Shown here one piece after another: positions 41,237-50,796 of a stretch of 64,000 nt of DNA; position 1 is the stretch's first letter; every line of letters starts with the position of its first letter. The notes beneath the pieces are model-generated. The model made no database searches. It had not been told where the DNA came from and was given only the letters and a program-made list of their open reading frames with translations. The DNA is taken from NCBI RefSeq assembly GCF_000818015.1, contig NZ_CP007511.1, forward strand, positions 3,296,501-3,360,500. The letters are read 5' to 3'. The stretch is from Stutzerimonas balearica DSM 6083 (GTDB lineage: Bacteria > Pseudomonadota > Gammaproteobacteria > Pseudomonadales > Pseudomonadaceae). The position numbers and the translations under genes were made by a program.

Positions 41237-42691
41237 ATGACCCTGCGTCGCACCAAGATCGTCGCCACCCTCGGCCCGGCCAGCAGCTCGCCGGACGTGC
41301 TCGAGAAAATGATTCTCGCCGGCCTGGACGTTGCCCGCCTGAACTTCTCGCACGGCTCGCCGGAAGAGCATCGCGCCCGCGCCAACCTGGTCCGTGAACT
41401 GGCCGCCCGGCATGGTCGTTTCGTGGCGCTGCTCGGCGACCTGCAGGGGCCGAAGATCCGCATCGCCAAGTTCACCGACAAGCGCATCGAGCTGAAGGAA
41501 GGCGACCAGTTCCGTTTCTCCGTGACCCATCCGCGCGACGCGGGCACCCAGCAGGTGGTCGGTATCGATTATCCGGACTTGGTCAAGGACTGCGGCATCG
41601 GTGACGAATTGCTGCTCGACGACGGCCGCGTGGTGATGCGCGTGGACAACGCCACCGCCGACGAACTGCACTGCACGGTGCTGATCGGCGGCCCGCTGTC
41701 GGACAACAAGGGCATCAACCGTCGCGGCGGCGGCCTGACCGCTCCGGCGCTCACGCCCAAGGACAAGGCCGACATCAAGCTCGCAGCCGACCTTGAACTC
41801 GACTACCTGGCGGTTTCCTTCCCGCGCGATGCGGCAGACATGGAGCTGGCCCGGCGCCTGCGTGACGAAGCCGGCTCCAAGGCGTGGCTGATCGCCAAGA
41901 TCGAACGCGCCGAAGCGGTCGCCGACGACGAGGCCCTGGACGGCCTGATCCGCGCCAGTGACGGCGTCATGGTGGCGCGTGGCGACCTTGGTGTGGAAAT
42001 CGGCGACGCCGAGCTGGTCGGCATCCAGAAGAAGATCATTCTGCATGCACGTCGCAACAACAAGGTGGTGATCACCGCGACGCAGATGATGGAGTCGATG
42101 ATCCACAGCCCGATGCCGACACGCGCCGAGGTGTCCGATGTAGCCAACGCGGTCCTCGACTACACCGATGCCGTGATGCTTTCGGCCGAAAGCGCTGCCG
42201 GCGAATACCCGGTCGAGGCGATCAAGGCGATGGCCCGCGTTTGCGTCGGCGCGGAAAAGCACCCGACCAGCATCAAGTCCGGTCATCGTCTGGGGCAGAG
42301 CTTCAGCCGCTGCGACGAAAGCACCGCGCTGGCGGCGATGTACACCGCCAACCACTTCCCCGGCGTCAAGGCGATCATCAGCCTGACCGAAAGCGGCTAC
42401 ACGACGCTGATCATGTCGCGCATCCGTTCCTCGGTGCCGATCTTTGCCTTCACTCCGCATCGCGATGCCCAGGCGCGCGTCGCCTTGTTCCGCGGTGTGC
42501 AGACCATCCCCTTCGACCCGGCCGCACTGCCGGCCGACAAGGTGAGCCAGGCGGCGGTAGACGAGCTGGTCAAGCGCAACATCGTCGAGCCGGGCGACTG
42601 GGTGGTCCTGACCAAGGGCGACAGCTACCACGACTCCACTGGCGGCACCAACACCATGAAGATCCTGCGCGTCGGCGATTCGCTGATGTGA
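41237..42691 (+). CDS. pyk: Pyruvate kinase
   Basis: A 484-residue pyruvate kinase, converting PEP and ADP to pyruvate and ATP. Motifs: MTLRRTKIVATLGPASSS, LDVARLNFSHGSPEEHRARA (PEP/K+ site), LGDLQGPKIR, the active-site signature LIAKIERAEAVADDEALDG with Lys and Glu, MVARGDLGVEIG, TATQMMESMI and the C-terminal FTPHRD domain. Length and sequence are closer to PykA than PykF. The ribosome site AAGGAGC is strong. Its own terminator was cut by an ISL3 element 18 bp after the stop. Confidence 0.95.
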   Translation: MTLRRTKIVATLGPASSSPDVLEKMILAGLDVARLNFSHGSPEEHRARANLVRELAARHGRFVALLGDLQGPKIRIAKFTDKRIELKEGDQFRFSVTHPRDAGTQQVVGIDYPDLVKDCGIGDELLLDDGRVVMRVDNATADELHCTVLIGGPLSDNKGINRRGGGLTAPALTPKDKADIKLAADLELDYLAVSFPRDAADMELARRLRDEAGSKAWLIAKIERAEAVADDEALDGLIRASDGVMVARGDLGVEIGDAELVGIQKKIILHARRNNKVVITATQMMESMIHSPMPTRAEVSDVANAVLDYTDAVMLSAESAAGEYPVEAIKAMARVCVGAEKHPTSIKSGHRLGQSFSRCDESTALAAMYTANHFPGVKAIISLTESGYTTLIMSRIRSSVPIFAFTPHRDAQARVALFRGVQTIPFDPAALPADKVSQAAVDELVKRNIVEPGDWVVLTKGDSYHDSTGGTNTMKILRVGDSLM

Positions 42692-42709
42692 TCGCGAGGC
42701 GTAGAAAAA

Positions 42710-44014
42710 GGTTCATCGCGCTTTCCCGGGGAAGGCAGCCTTGATTTTCAGAAAGAAGTATTCCGAGTCCCGGAAACCATAGGCCATGCGCTTGATCACC
42801 TTGATGCGGTTGTTAACCCCCTCAAGGACGCTGGTATGCATGTGGAAGTGGGCACTGGCAAGGATGCCTCGGGCGTATTTGCGCAGGTTGCGAGCAAAGC
42901 GTTGCAGTGGCGCGAGGCCGCTCTCGCGAGCATGCCGCAGCCAGGTTCGCCAGCGCCGCCAACCCTCTCGTACGCTGGGGGCGTACCAGACATCCTTCAG
43001 CGCATCCTTGAGCACATAGACCGTAGCCAGCGGCTGGTTGGCAGCGAGCAGTTCCTGTAACTGCACGGCCTGTCCGGCCTTCAGGTTGTCGCGATTGCGC
43101 AGCAGCAGCCAACGACTCTGCTTGACCGCCTTTCGTGCCAGCTTGTCTTCGCGCAGAAGGTTGGCCTGGTCGACCCGGATACGGTCGATCACATCCCGCC
43201 CGTAGCGCGCGACGACGTGAAACAGGTCGTACACCACTTCGGCCTGCGGGCAATGCTTTTTCACCTCCAGGTCAAAAGCCGTGTTCATGTCCATAGCCAC
43301 CGCCTCGATCTGTTGGCAATGCTCGCCGAGCAATTCAAAGAACGGGCGGATCGACTCACGGCTGTTGCCGTGGCCGACCCACAGCACCCGTGTTCGCTCG
43401 GCATCCATGATGACCGTGGCATAGCGATGCCCCTTGTGCAGGGCGAACTCGTCCATCACCAGGCGGCGGACACCATGTGAATCGAAGGTGCCTACCTCGG
43501 CTTGCAGGCGTCGTTTATCGAGCGTCTTGAGGGTGTGCCAGTGCAGGCCGGTGAGCTGGCTGACGTGGCTGATCGGCAGCCGCCGCAGCAAGCTTTCGAG
43601 CCAGACCCGTAACCGCTGGGTTAGGCGAGATGCAGGCTCCAGCCAGTCGATCCGCTCGGTCACCCGACCACAGTTCAGGCAATCGACTCGGCGCACTGGA
43701 AGTTGAAGCAGGACGCGCTGATCGAACAGATCACGATCACGCACCAGACGAATCCGGCGCTCGTGAATCAACGGGCTGAGCTGACCACAACGCCCGCATT
43801 TGGGCACTGAACCGGCTTGAGGCTCGAGTTCAATCAGAAGGAAGTTGTTGGCGGATGGGCGGCAGGCAACGGCGTCATAGCCTGGCCAGAAAGCGGCAAG
43901 ATCAATAGGATGCACGGCGACAGCAGGGACAGGTGAAGGGTGTGTTTGGCGACTGCCAATTTACCTGCTTCCCTGACTGTCAACTCGCTCTTCCCCCAGA
44001 GTCTGCGAAGAACC
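42710..44014 (-). mobile_element. ISL3-family insertion sequence, 1305 bp
   Basis: The 25-bp ends, starting GGTTCATCGC on the left and GGTTCTTCGC on the right (inverted), match at 18 of 25 positions. Both sides are flanked by the 8-bp duplication TAGAAAAA (42702-42709 and 44015-44022), as expected for ISL3. The element holds one intact transposase gene. Excision with one duplication rebuilds a perfect palindromic terminator, which proves the insertion point. Confidence 0.93.
42713..43915 (-). CDS. ISL3-family transposase
   Basis: A 400-residue transposase. It has an N-terminal zinc-finger pair (CGRCGQ, VDCLNCGRV), a helix-turn-helix part (ISHVSQLTGLHWHTLKTLDK), and a DDE core with VMDEFALHKGHRYATVIMD, VAMDMNTAFDLEVKKHCP, YDLFHVVARYGRDVIDRIR, and the terminal EGVNNRIKVIKRMAYGFRD, in which the Glu is catalytic. 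Full length, no stop or frameshift, and its stop lies inside the left repeat. It may be active. Confidence 0.93.
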   Translation of the reverse strand: MHPIDLAAFWPGYDAVACRPSANNFLLIELEPQAGSVPKCGRCGQLSPLIHERRIRLVRDRDLFDQRVLLQLPVRRVDCLNCGRVTERIDWLEPASRLTQRLRVWLESLLRRLPISHVSQLTGLHWHTLKTLDKRRLQAEVGTFDSHGVRRLVMDEFALHKGHRYATVIMDAERTRVLWVGHGNSRESIRPFFELLGEHCQQIEAVAMDMNTAFDLEVKKHCPQAEVVYDLFHVVARYGRDVIDRIRVDQANLLREDKLARKAVKQSRWLLLRNRDNLKAGQAVQLQELLAANQPLATVYVLKDALKDVWYAPSVREGWRRWRTWLRHARESGLAPLQRFARNLRKYARGILASAHFHMHTSVLEGVNNRIKVIKRMAYGFRDSEYFFLKIKAAFPGKAR

Positions 44015-44017
44015 TAG

Positions 44018-44045
44018 AAAAAGGGGCTCCACGGAGCCCCTTTTT
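44018..44045. terminator. Remaining inner part of the pyk / ferredoxin-reductase bidirectional terminator
   Basis: AAAAAGGGGCTC and GAGCCCCTTTTT form a stem with a 4-nt loop and A/T runs on both sides. Together with the outer arms (GGCGTAG at 42698-42704 and CTACGCC at 44046-44052) it was once a perfect 19-bp palindrome serving both pyk and the convergent reductase gene. It still works for the reductase side; pyk now reads into the ISL3 element first. Confidence 0.85.
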
Positions 44046-44987
44046 CTACGCCGGAGCTTCGTTGCGCCCGACGAAGCAGTCGCTGAACAGCTGCCGGCGC
44101 GGCAGCCCGGCGAGAAACAGTCGCCGGCTTGCGGCCTCGACGAACCCCGGGCCGCCACAGACCAAGGCAATCTCGCCACGCGAGGCGATGCGCAGCGCGC
44201 CGAGCCGTTCGCCCCATTCGGAGGTGGTCAGCAGACTGAGCTCGATGTCCGGGTGGCGTTCGGCCAGCGCCTGCAGGGGAGCGGCGAAGTAATGCTCAGC
44301 GTGGCTCACGGCGATGAGGCGGATCGGCGCCTCGTGGCCCTGGCGCAGAGCCTCGCGCAGTATCGCCCAGAGCGGTGCCAGACCGGTGCCGGCAGCCAAC
44401 AACAGCAACGGCTGGCGAACCCACTCCGGATCGTAGTGCAACGCACCGCCGTGCCGCTCGCCAAGCGCCAGCCGGCTGCCGACCCTGACCCGGCGCAGCG
44501 CGTCAGCGAACGCACCCGGCTTGCGGCAGTCGATGTGGAATTCGAGAGCTGTATCCTCGTCCGGCAGGCTGGCGAACGAGTACGGACGCGCCACGCCGTC
44601 GAGCCAGAGCAGCAGATGCTGACCAACGGCATAACGCAGCGGTCGCGCCGGTTGCAGACGCAGCTGCAGGACCTCACCGGCCAGCCAGTGGCAGCTCTGC
44701 ACGGTAGCAGGCACGCCATCGACGAGCGGATCGAACAACGTAACGGCCAGATCACCGGCCATCCGGCACTGGCAGGCTAGACGCCAACCCTGCGCATGAC
44801 GTTCGGAATCCAGCGCCTGGGGCTGCGCGTCCTCCGGCTGGCCGGACGTGCATTGCACGAGACAGGCGTGACAACTGCCGGCACGACAGCTGTAGGGCAC
44901 GGCCATGCCCGCGGTATTCAGGGCGTCGAGCAGATTGGTGCCCTCCTCGACCTGCCAGCGACGGCCGCGGCAACTCAGTTCAGGCAT
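44046..44987 (-). CDS. 2Fe-2S ferredoxin / FAD-NAD(P)H reductase
   Basis: A 313-residue protein combining an N-terminal plant-type ferredoxin (PYSCRAGSCHACLVQC then LACQC, four Cys at C-x4-C-x2-C spacing plus one) with a ferredoxin-NADP reductase-like module: FAD site RPYSFASLPDE, NAD(P) site LLLAAGTGLAPLW and the end CGGPGFVEAA. Such proteins pass electrons from NAD(P)H to an oxygenase or other partner, here unknown. Its start overlaps the SadC-like stop by 8 bp. Resembles CDP-6-deoxy-glucoseen reductase by family name only. Confidence 0.88.
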   Translation of the reverse strand: MPELSCRGRRWQVEEGTNLLDALNTAGMAVPYSCRAGSCHACLVQCTSGQPEDAQPQALDSERHAQGWRLACQCRMAGDLAVTLFDPLVDGVPATVQSCHWLAGEVLQLRLQPARPLRYAVGQHLLLWLDGVARPYSFASLPDEDTALEFHIDCRKPGAFADALRRVRVGSRLALGERHGGALHYDPEWVRQPLLLLAAGTGLAPLWAILREALRQGHEAPIRLIAVSHAEHYFAAPLQALAERHPDIELSLLTTSEWGERLGALRIASRGEIALVCGGPGFVEAASRRLFLAGLPRRQLFSDCFVGRNEAPA

Positions 44988-46110
44988 CGCTGGCCGCCCA
45001 GGAGGTTTCGCAACGATTACGCCCGGCGCGCTTGGCCCGGTACAGCGCCTCGTCGGCGCGCTGCAGCGCCTCATCGAGCCCGTCGCCCGCCTCCATCAAG
45101 GTCAGCCCGATGGACAGACTCAGCTCGCCGCGCGCAATCGTGCTGTCCAGCGGCTCGGCCTGGGCGAATGCCTCGCGCAGGCGCTCGCAACAGCCGGCGA
45201 ACTGCTCGGCGTCGGTGTCCGGCAACAGCAACACGAACTCTTCGCCGCCATACCGCGCCAGCACGTCGCCGTCGCGCAGGCAGGCTCGCGATACCGCGGC
45301 GAATGTCTGCAGGACGCGGTCACCTGCGGCATGTCCGTGCCGATCGTTGATGCGCTTGAAATAGTCGAGGTCGATCAACGCCAGGCCGATCTGGTGCCCG
45401 CGGCGCAAGCGGTTGAGCTGGGTTTCGGCCAGGCGCAGGAAGTGGCGACGGTTGAACAGCCCGGTCAGCTCGTCGGTCGACGCCAGATCCTCGAGCTGGC
45501 GCATCATCCCGCGCAAGGTGTCCTGGTGCGCCTGCAGGGCCACCCGTCGTTGCCGCATGCGCTGGCGCAACCGGTAGATATGGCCGACGAACAGACACAT
45601 CCAGACCAACGCCACCAGCAGCACCGCGCCCTCCAGCAGCGCGAGCTCCGGCCGGTGCAACCGTTCGAGCAGCAGATCGGTGAGCGTCACCGCGAGAAAA
45701 CTGGCGAACGCGAGCGCCGCGTATCGCATGAAAATCTTTGGTGGCAGCGGCACCGCGAACATCAGCACCAGCAGGTACAGAATCAGCAGCGAACCGCGCG
45801 CCTCGCCCAGGTTGGCGAGAAAATAGGTGAGCCAGATGAGCGCCACGGTGACCTGCAGCTCGGTCAGGCTGGGGTCCTTGAACTTCAGGTTCAGACCGCT
45901 CTGGAACATCCAGAAAAAGCCGAGCTGGCTGAGCACGATCAACGCCGAACAGATCACGGCGCTCTGCACCGAGGCCTGATAAAACCCCGCGGCAACCGTC
46001 AGCCAGGTGAGCATCAGCGCCAAGCCATAGGTGCCTGCCGCCATGGCGAATCGCTTGGTGACCAGCTGCTGCAGAGCGACCTGATCCCTTTCGTTACGCC
46101 CCATGTTCAT
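44980..46110 (-). CDS. Membrane diguanylate cyclase, SadC-like
   Basis: A 376-residue protein with about six N-terminal membrane helices (to residue 200) and a GGDEF domain with LARYGGEEFVLLLPDTD, preceded by the RxxD inhibitory motif (RDGD). The layout and the neighbours (ferredoxin reductase after it, divergent fumarase before it, pyk nearby) match my recollection of SadC in P. aeruginosa, a surface-attachment cyclase, but this is shorter. ATG 46110 is preceded by GGAGCG; ATG 46104 is close by. Coupled to the reductase gene through an 8-bp overlap. Confidence 0.85.
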   Translation of the reverse strand: MNMGRNERDQVALQQLVTKRFAMAAGTYGLALMLTWLTVAAGFYQASVQSAVICSALIVLSQLGFFWMFQSGLNLKFKDPSLTELQVTVALIWLTYFLANLGEARGSLLILYLLVLMFAVPLPPKIFMRYAALAFASFLAVTLTDLLLERLHRPELALLEGAVLLVALVWMCLFVGHIYRLRQRMRQRRVALQAHQDTLRGMMRQLEDLASTDELTGLFNRRHFLRLAETQLNRLRRGHQIGLALIDLDYFKRINDRHGHAAGDRVLQTFAAVSRACLRDGDVLARYGGEEFVLLLPDTDAEQFAGCCERLREAFAQAEPLDSTIARGELSLSIGLTLMEAGDGLDEALQRADEALYRAKRAGRNRCETSWAASDA

Positions 46111-46303
46111 CGCGCTCCATCCGGGTGCGCCGCTGCACCGCGATCGCTGGTAGCCCTGTCGCCGACCTTGGCCTGCATTTCTCTCTCCTGGTTCAGCCGT
46201 GTTACGGACTGTACGACGCGGTATACTGCCGCGCGTTTTTTTACCTGAGCGCGTCATCCGTGCCGTCGCGCTCGCTACCCGCCCCGCCTAGAGGACGCGC
46301 TGC

Positions 46304-47827
46304 ATGACCGTGATCAAGCAAGACGACCTGATTCAAAGCGTCGCCGACGCTTTGCAATTCATTTCCTATTACCATCCCGTCGATTTCATTCAGGCGATGC
46401 ATGAAGCCTACCTTCGGGAAGAGTCTCCGGCTGCACGCGACGCCATGGCGCAGATCCTGATCAACTCGCGCATGTGCGCCACCGGGCATCGCCCGATCTG
46501 CCAGGACACCGGCATCGTCACCGTGTTCGTCCGGGTCGGCATGGACGTGCGCTGGGACGGCGCCAGCATGAGTCTGGACGACATGATCAACGAAGGCGTA
46601 CGTCGCGCCTACAACAACCCGGACAACGTGCTGCGTGCTTCGATCCTGGCCGACCCGGCAGGTTCCCGCAAGAACACCAAGGACAATACCCCGGCCGTCA
46701 TCCATTACTCCATCGTCCCGGGTGACAAAGTCGAGGTGGATGTGGCCGCCAAGGGCGGTGGCTCGGAGAACAAGTCGAAGATGGCCATGCTCAACCCGTC
46801 CGACTCGATCGTCGACTGGGTGCTCAAGACCGTGCCGACCATGGGCGCCGGCTGGTGCCCGCCGGGCATGCTCGGCATCGGCATCGGCGGCACCGCCGAG
46901 AAGGCCGCGGTGATGGCCAAGGAAGTCCTGATGGACCCGATCGACATCCACGAGCTCAAGGCCCGCGGCCCGCAGAACCGCATCGAGGAGCTGCGCCTGG
47001 AGCTGTTCGACAAGGTCAACCAGCTGGGCATTGGCGCTCAGGGCCTGGGCGGCCTGACCACCGTGCTCGACGTCAAGATCATGGACTACCCGACCCACGC
47101 CGCCTCCTTGCCGGTGTGCATGATCCCCAACTGCGCCGCGACCCGCCATGCGCACTTCGTGCTCGATGGTTCCGGCCCGGCCGAGCTGACCCCGCCGCCG
47201 CTGGACGCCTACCCGGAAATCGTCTGGGAAGCCGGCCCGAGCGCGCGCCGCGTCAACCTCGACACCATTACCCCGGAAGAAGTGCAGAGCTGGAAGCCGG
47301 GCGAGACCATCCTGCTCAACGGCAAGATGCTCACCGGCCGCGACGCCGCGCACAAGCGCATGGTCGACATGCTGAACAAGGGCGAACAGCTGCCGGTGGA
47401 CCTCAAGGGCCGCTTCATCTATTACGTTGGCCCGGTCGATCCGGTGCGTGACGAAGTGGTTGGCCCGGCCGGCCCGACCACCGCGACGCGGATGGACAAA
47501 TTCACCCGCCAGATCCTCGAGAGCACCGGCCTCCTGGGCATGATCGGCAAGTCCGAGCGCGGCCCGATCGCGATCGACGCGATCCGCGACAACAAGGCCG
47601 TCTACCTGATGGCCGTCGGCGGCGCCGCCTACCTGGTCGCCCAGGCGATCAAGAAGTCCAAGGTGCTGGCGTTCGAAGAGCTCGGGATGGAAGCCATCTA
47701 CGAGTTCGAGGTGCAGGACATGCCAGTGACCGTGGCGGTCGACACCCAGGGCGAATCGGTACACACCACCGGTCCGGCACTCTGGCAGCACAAGATCGCC
47801 GAGTCGCTCGCGGTCGAAGTGAAGTAA
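46304..47827 (+). CDS. fumA: Class I (iron-sulfur) fumarate hydratase
   Basis: A 507-residue class I fumarase that interconverts fumarate and malate in the TCA cycle. The N-terminal alpha domain and C-terminal beta domain are joined in one chain. Cysteines of the oxygen-sensitive [4Fe-4S] cluster are in RPICQDTGIVTVF, WCPPGMLGIGIGG and CMIPNCAATRH regions; FIYYVGPVDPVRDEVVGPAGPTTA (in part) marks the beta domain. Divergent from the SadC-like gene; ends at a bidirectional terminator. Secure at class level. Confidence 0.94.
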   Translation: MTVIKQDDLIQSVADALQFISYYHPVDFIQAMHEAYLREESPAARDAMAQILINSRMCATGHRPICQDTGIVTVFVRVGMDVRWDGASMSLDDMINEGVRRAYNNPDNVLRASILADPAGSRKNTKDNTPAVIHYSIVPGDKVEVDVAAKGGGSENKSKMAMLNPSDSIVDWVLKTVPTMGAGWCPPGMLGIGIGGTAEKAAVMAKEVLMDPIDIHELKARGPQNRIEELRLELFDKVNQLGIGAQGLGGLTTVLDVKIMDYPTHAASLPVCMIPNCAATRHAHFVLDGSGPAELTPPPLDAYPEIVWEAGPSARRVNLDTITPEEVQSWKPGETILLNGKMLTGRDAAHKRMVDMLNKGEQLPVDLKGRFIYYVGPVDPVRDEVVGPAGPTTATRMDKFTRQILESTGLLGMIGKSERGPIAIDAIRDNKAVYLMAVGGAAYLVAQAIKKSKVLAFEELGMEAIYEFEVQDMPVTVAVDTQGESVHTTGPALWQHKIAESLAVEVK

Positions 47828-47844
47828 CCGCCCAGGTGCAAAAA

Positions 47845-47868
47845 ACGCCCGGCAGTCGCCGGGCGTTT
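47845..47868. terminator. Bidirectional terminator between fumarase and the PfpI gene
   Basis: ACGCCCGGC and GCCGGGCGT form a 9-bp stem with a 4- to 5-nt loop, with an A run before and a T run after, so it can end both convergent transcripts. Confidence 0.88.
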
Positions 47869-47874
47869 TCGTTT

Positions 47875-48456
47875 CTACAGTTCGATTCGCGTACCGAGCA
47901 GCTTCAGAAAGGCTGCCAGCCAGGCCGGGTGAGCGGGCCAGGCCGGCGCCGTGACCAGGTTGCCCTGGGTATGGGCCTGGTCGACCGGGATGTCGACGTA
48001 CTCACCGCCGGCCAGCTTCACTTCCGGTCCGCAGGCCGGGTAGGCACTGCAGGCACGGCCCTTGAGCACCCCCGCGGCCGCCAGCAGTTGCGCGCCATGG
48101 CAGACGGCGGCGATCGGCTTGCCAGCCGCGTCGAAGGCACGAACCAACGCCAACACCTCTTCGTTCAGGCGCAGATATTCCGGCGCACGCCCACCGGGAA
48201 TCAGCAGCGCGTCGAAATCGTCGGCGCGCAGGCCTTCGAAGTCGGTATTGAGCGCGAAATTGTGCCCCGGCTTCTCGCTGTAGGTCTGGTCGCCCTCGAA
48301 ATCGTGGATCGCGGTACGCACGCTGTCGCCGGCCTTCTTGTTCGGGCAGGCGGCATGCACGCGGTGGCCGACCATCTGCAGCGCCTGGAACGGCACCATG
48401 GTCTCGTAGTCTTCGGCGTAATCGCCGACCAGCATCAGGATGTTCTTGGCAGCCAT
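47875..48456 (-). CDS. DJ-1/PfpI-family protein (protein deglycase-like)
   Basis: A 193-residue DJ-1/PfpI protein. The nucleophile Cys is in [17 protein letters not shown] (about residue 118), with a Glu in the N-terminal part ([11 protein letters not shown]) and [18 protein letters not shown]. Relatives (YhbO, PfpI) act as glyoxalase- or deglycase-like stress proteins; the activity is debated. Cytosolic. Converges on fumarase and sits 85 bp upstream of clsB on the other side. Confidence 0.9.
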   Translation of the reverse strand: MAAKNILMLVGDYAEDYETMVPFQALQMVGHRVHAACPNKKAGDSVRTAIHDFEGDQTYSEKPGHNFALNTDFEGLRADDFDALLIPGGRAPEYLRLNEEVLALVRAFDAAGKPIAAVCHGAQLLAAAGVLKGRACSAYPACGPEVKLAGGEYVDIPVDQAHTQGNLVTAPAWPAHPAWLAAFLKLLGTRIEL

Positions 48457-48540
48457 GCAAAGCTCCTTGGGTAAGCGCCAGTGGTGATGCAGCGACAGCC
48501 GGAGCCGCCAGAATCGCGCCGTGGCGCGACCGCGACGCCT

Positions 48541-49707
48541 CTAGCCCCCGCGGTTGAAGATATTGACCAGCAGCCGGTCGAGCCAGCCCCACATACGCTG
48601 ATACAGCCGCACGTGCAGTGGCCGAGCGTACCAGCGCCGGAGTGTCACCTCGCGACTCTCGTCGAAATCCTGCTGGAAGCAGCGCGTCACCTCATCGGTG
48701 AGCGCCGGGTCGATGGCCTCCAGGTTCGCCTCGAGGTTCCAGCGCAGGTTCCAGTGGTCGAAATTGCACGAACCGACGCTGACCCAGTCATCGACCATGA
48801 CCATCTTCATGTGCAGGAAGTGTGGTCGATATTCGTGTATCCGCACACCGGCGCGCAGCAGGCGCGGATAGAAGCGTTGCCCGGCGTAGCGGACCGGCGG
48901 GTGGTCGGTGTTGCGGCTGGTCAGCAGCAACTGCACATCGACACCCCGGCGCGCCGCCCGGATCAGCGCCCGCCGCACCTTGCCGGTGGGCAGGAAATAA
49001 GGTGTGGCTAGCCAGATGCGCTGCTCGGCGCGGTGCAGTTTGCGCAGCAGGCTGTGCAGCACGTCGCTGTGCTGACGCGCGGCTGCGTAGGCGACCCGGC
49101 CCATGCCTTGCGAGGCCTCCGGGCGCAGCGGAATACGCGGCGCACGGCTCGGCTGTGGCAGGTGCCAGATACGGCGCCGGGTCAGGCAGGATGCCCACTG
49201 GCTATCGAACAGGCGCTGCCAGTCCTGCACCACCGGGCCACTGGCCTTGACCATGACCTCGTGCCAGTGCTGGCGCGGGTTGTCCGGGTCCCAGAAATCG
49301 TCGGTCACGCCCGTACCGCCGATGAACACGGTCTCGCTGTCGATCAGCACGATCTTGCGATGGTCGCGGTGCAGGTTGCGGAACCACAGACGCAGCTCCA
49401 GCGGGTTGTACAGCCGCACTTCGATGCCGGCGCTGGCCAACCGTTCGCGGTTGCGCTGGCCGAGCTTGAAGCAGCCGAAGCCATCGAACAGGCAACGAAT
49501 CCGCACACGCCGCTCGGCCGCCGCCAGCAGAACGCTCAGCAGCCGGTCCAGGCAACGCCCATCCTCGACCAGATAGAGTTCCAGGTCGATGGTCCGCTCG
49601 GCTTGCGCCAGCGCATCGAGCATCGCAGGAAAAAAGTTCGGCCCGTCTACCAGCAGATGGAAGCGATTGCCTTCACGCCAGGGCAGCACCTCGCCGGCCA
49701 GCATCAT
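48541..49707 (-). CDS. clsB: Cardiolipin synthase ClsB-like
   Basis: A 388-residue phospholipase-D-superfamily enzyme with two HKD motifs: HRDHRKIVLIDSETVFIGG (about residue 113) and FLHMKMVMVDDWVSVGSCNFDHW (given in part, about 300). It condenses phosphatidylglycerol into cardiolipin at the inner membrane. There is no N-terminal membrane pair, consistent with the ClsB type. Neighbours (olsBA, acpH and an ACAD-like gene) also deal with lipids. Secure at family level. Confidence 0.92.
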   Translation of the reverse strand: MMLAGEVLPWREGNRFHLLVDGPNFFPAMLDALAQAERTIDLELYLVEDGRCLDRLLSVLLAAAERRVRIRCLFDGFGCFKLGQRNRERLASAGIEVRLYNPLELRLWFRNLHRDHRKIVLIDSETVFIGGTGVTDDFWDPDNPRQHWHEVMVKASGPVVQDWQRLFDSQWASCLTRRRIWHLPQPSRAPRIPLRPEASQGMGRVAYAAARQHSDVLHSLLRKLHRAEQRIWLATPYFLPTGKVRRALIRAARRGVDVQLLLTSRNTDHPPVRYAGQRFYPRLLRAGVRIHEYRPHFLHMKMVMVDDWVSVGSCNFDHWNLRWNLEANLEAIDPALTDEVTRCFQQDFDESREVTLRRWYARPLHVRLYQRMWGWLDRLLVNIFNRGG

Positions 49708-49896
49708 GGGCGGCGCTCCGGTAATGGCATGAAGGGCATGAAGCTATGCGGCAAGCGAGCCGAACCACGGCACAGTGACATGAAATCCCTTGTCTGGATC
49801 GATCCGGTGATCGCCGCAGGCGGGGGCTTTTCGTATGGCCCCTGCGCGCGGCGCAGCTAGATTACCCAGACCCTTGAGGCACGCAAAGAGTTCGCC

Positions 49897-50796
49897 CTAG
49901 TCCGGCCCGCACTGAGCGACCGACTCGATGCCCAGCGCCTGTAACGCCCGAGACAGACGGCGCCCCTGTGCCTGCCGGGCGATCCCCAGGATCGCTCGGT
50001 CGCGTTGCCATTCAGCAGCCAGTCGGGCGGGCAGACACGGCGCCAGCCGGTCCTGCAGGACGGCGAACTGCTCGATGGCTCCGGCCAGCAACAGGTGCGT
50101 GTCGGCCGCGGCGGCCGGCAATCGGGCGATCTCGCGCAGGCTGGCGAGCAAGGCGGCCAGGGATACAGAGGCTGCCTGCGGCCCCTCGGCCGGCAGCAGA
50201 CGGGCATAGAGCCAGGCGCCGAGCGCAGCCAGCACATGGATATCCTCATGGGTACGAAACGGCTTGACGTAATCGGCCCAACCATCGCCCGGCAACACCT
50301 GGCAAGGGGCCCTGTCGAGCCGTAAGCGGGCGTGCGGGATGTCGGGCACGACCGGCAAGGCCGGACCGGAACATAGCTGCACGCCGGCACCGGCCGCCGG
50401 CAGCAGACATAACGCCAGCCGCGGCGTATCGCCGGTTGCCTCGCTGCGCGCCGGCACCAGCAGCCATTGCGCCGCATCGCCCGCGGTGACGAAGTCCTTG
50501 CTGCCAGACAGGCAGCCGGCCGCCAGGCGCGTCTGCATGCCGGCCGGCGAGAGCTGCCGCTGTTCGGTGGCGCAGAGGGCGCCCAGGCCGTCCGGGGCCT
50601 CGCCCCACAGGGCCCGCAAGGCGGCCTGATAACCGGCGAGAAACGCCAGGCCCGGGGTCGCCGACCGTCGCCCGCCGATCAGCGCCAGCCTGAAGCTGTC
50701 GGCACCCGCAGCGCTCTGCAGTTCGGCAAACCAGCCGCGCAGGTCGGCGACCTCCACCGGTGGCGGCGCCGGGCCGAGCAGGTCATTCCAGAACAT
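49897..50796 (-). CDS. Short acyl-CoA-dehydrogenase-like protein
   Basis: A 299-residue protein. The middle resembles the beta barrel of acyl-CoA dehydrogenases ([21 protein letters not shown]) and the end is helical, but it lacks most of the N-terminal helical domain; usual ACADs are about 380 residues. A clear catalytic Glu is not seen. It may be a divergent or inactive paralogue. It starts at 50796 ([11 protein letters not shown]) and is divergent from olsB, facing clsB. Confidence 0.72.
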   Translation of the reverse strand: MFWNDLLGPAPPPVEVADLRGWFAELQSAAGADSFRLALIGGRRSATPGLAFLAGYQAALRALWGEAPDGLGALCATEQRQLSPAGMQTRLAAGCLSGSKDFVTAGDAAQWLLVPARSEATGDTPRLALCLLPAAGAGVQLCSGPALPVVPDIPHARLRLDRAPCQVLPGDGWADYVKPFRTHEDIHVLAALGAWLYARLLPAEGPQAASVSLAALLASLREIARLPAAAADTHLLLAGAIEQFAVLQDRLAPCLPARLAAEWQRDRAILGIARQAQGRRLSRALQALGIESVAQCGPD

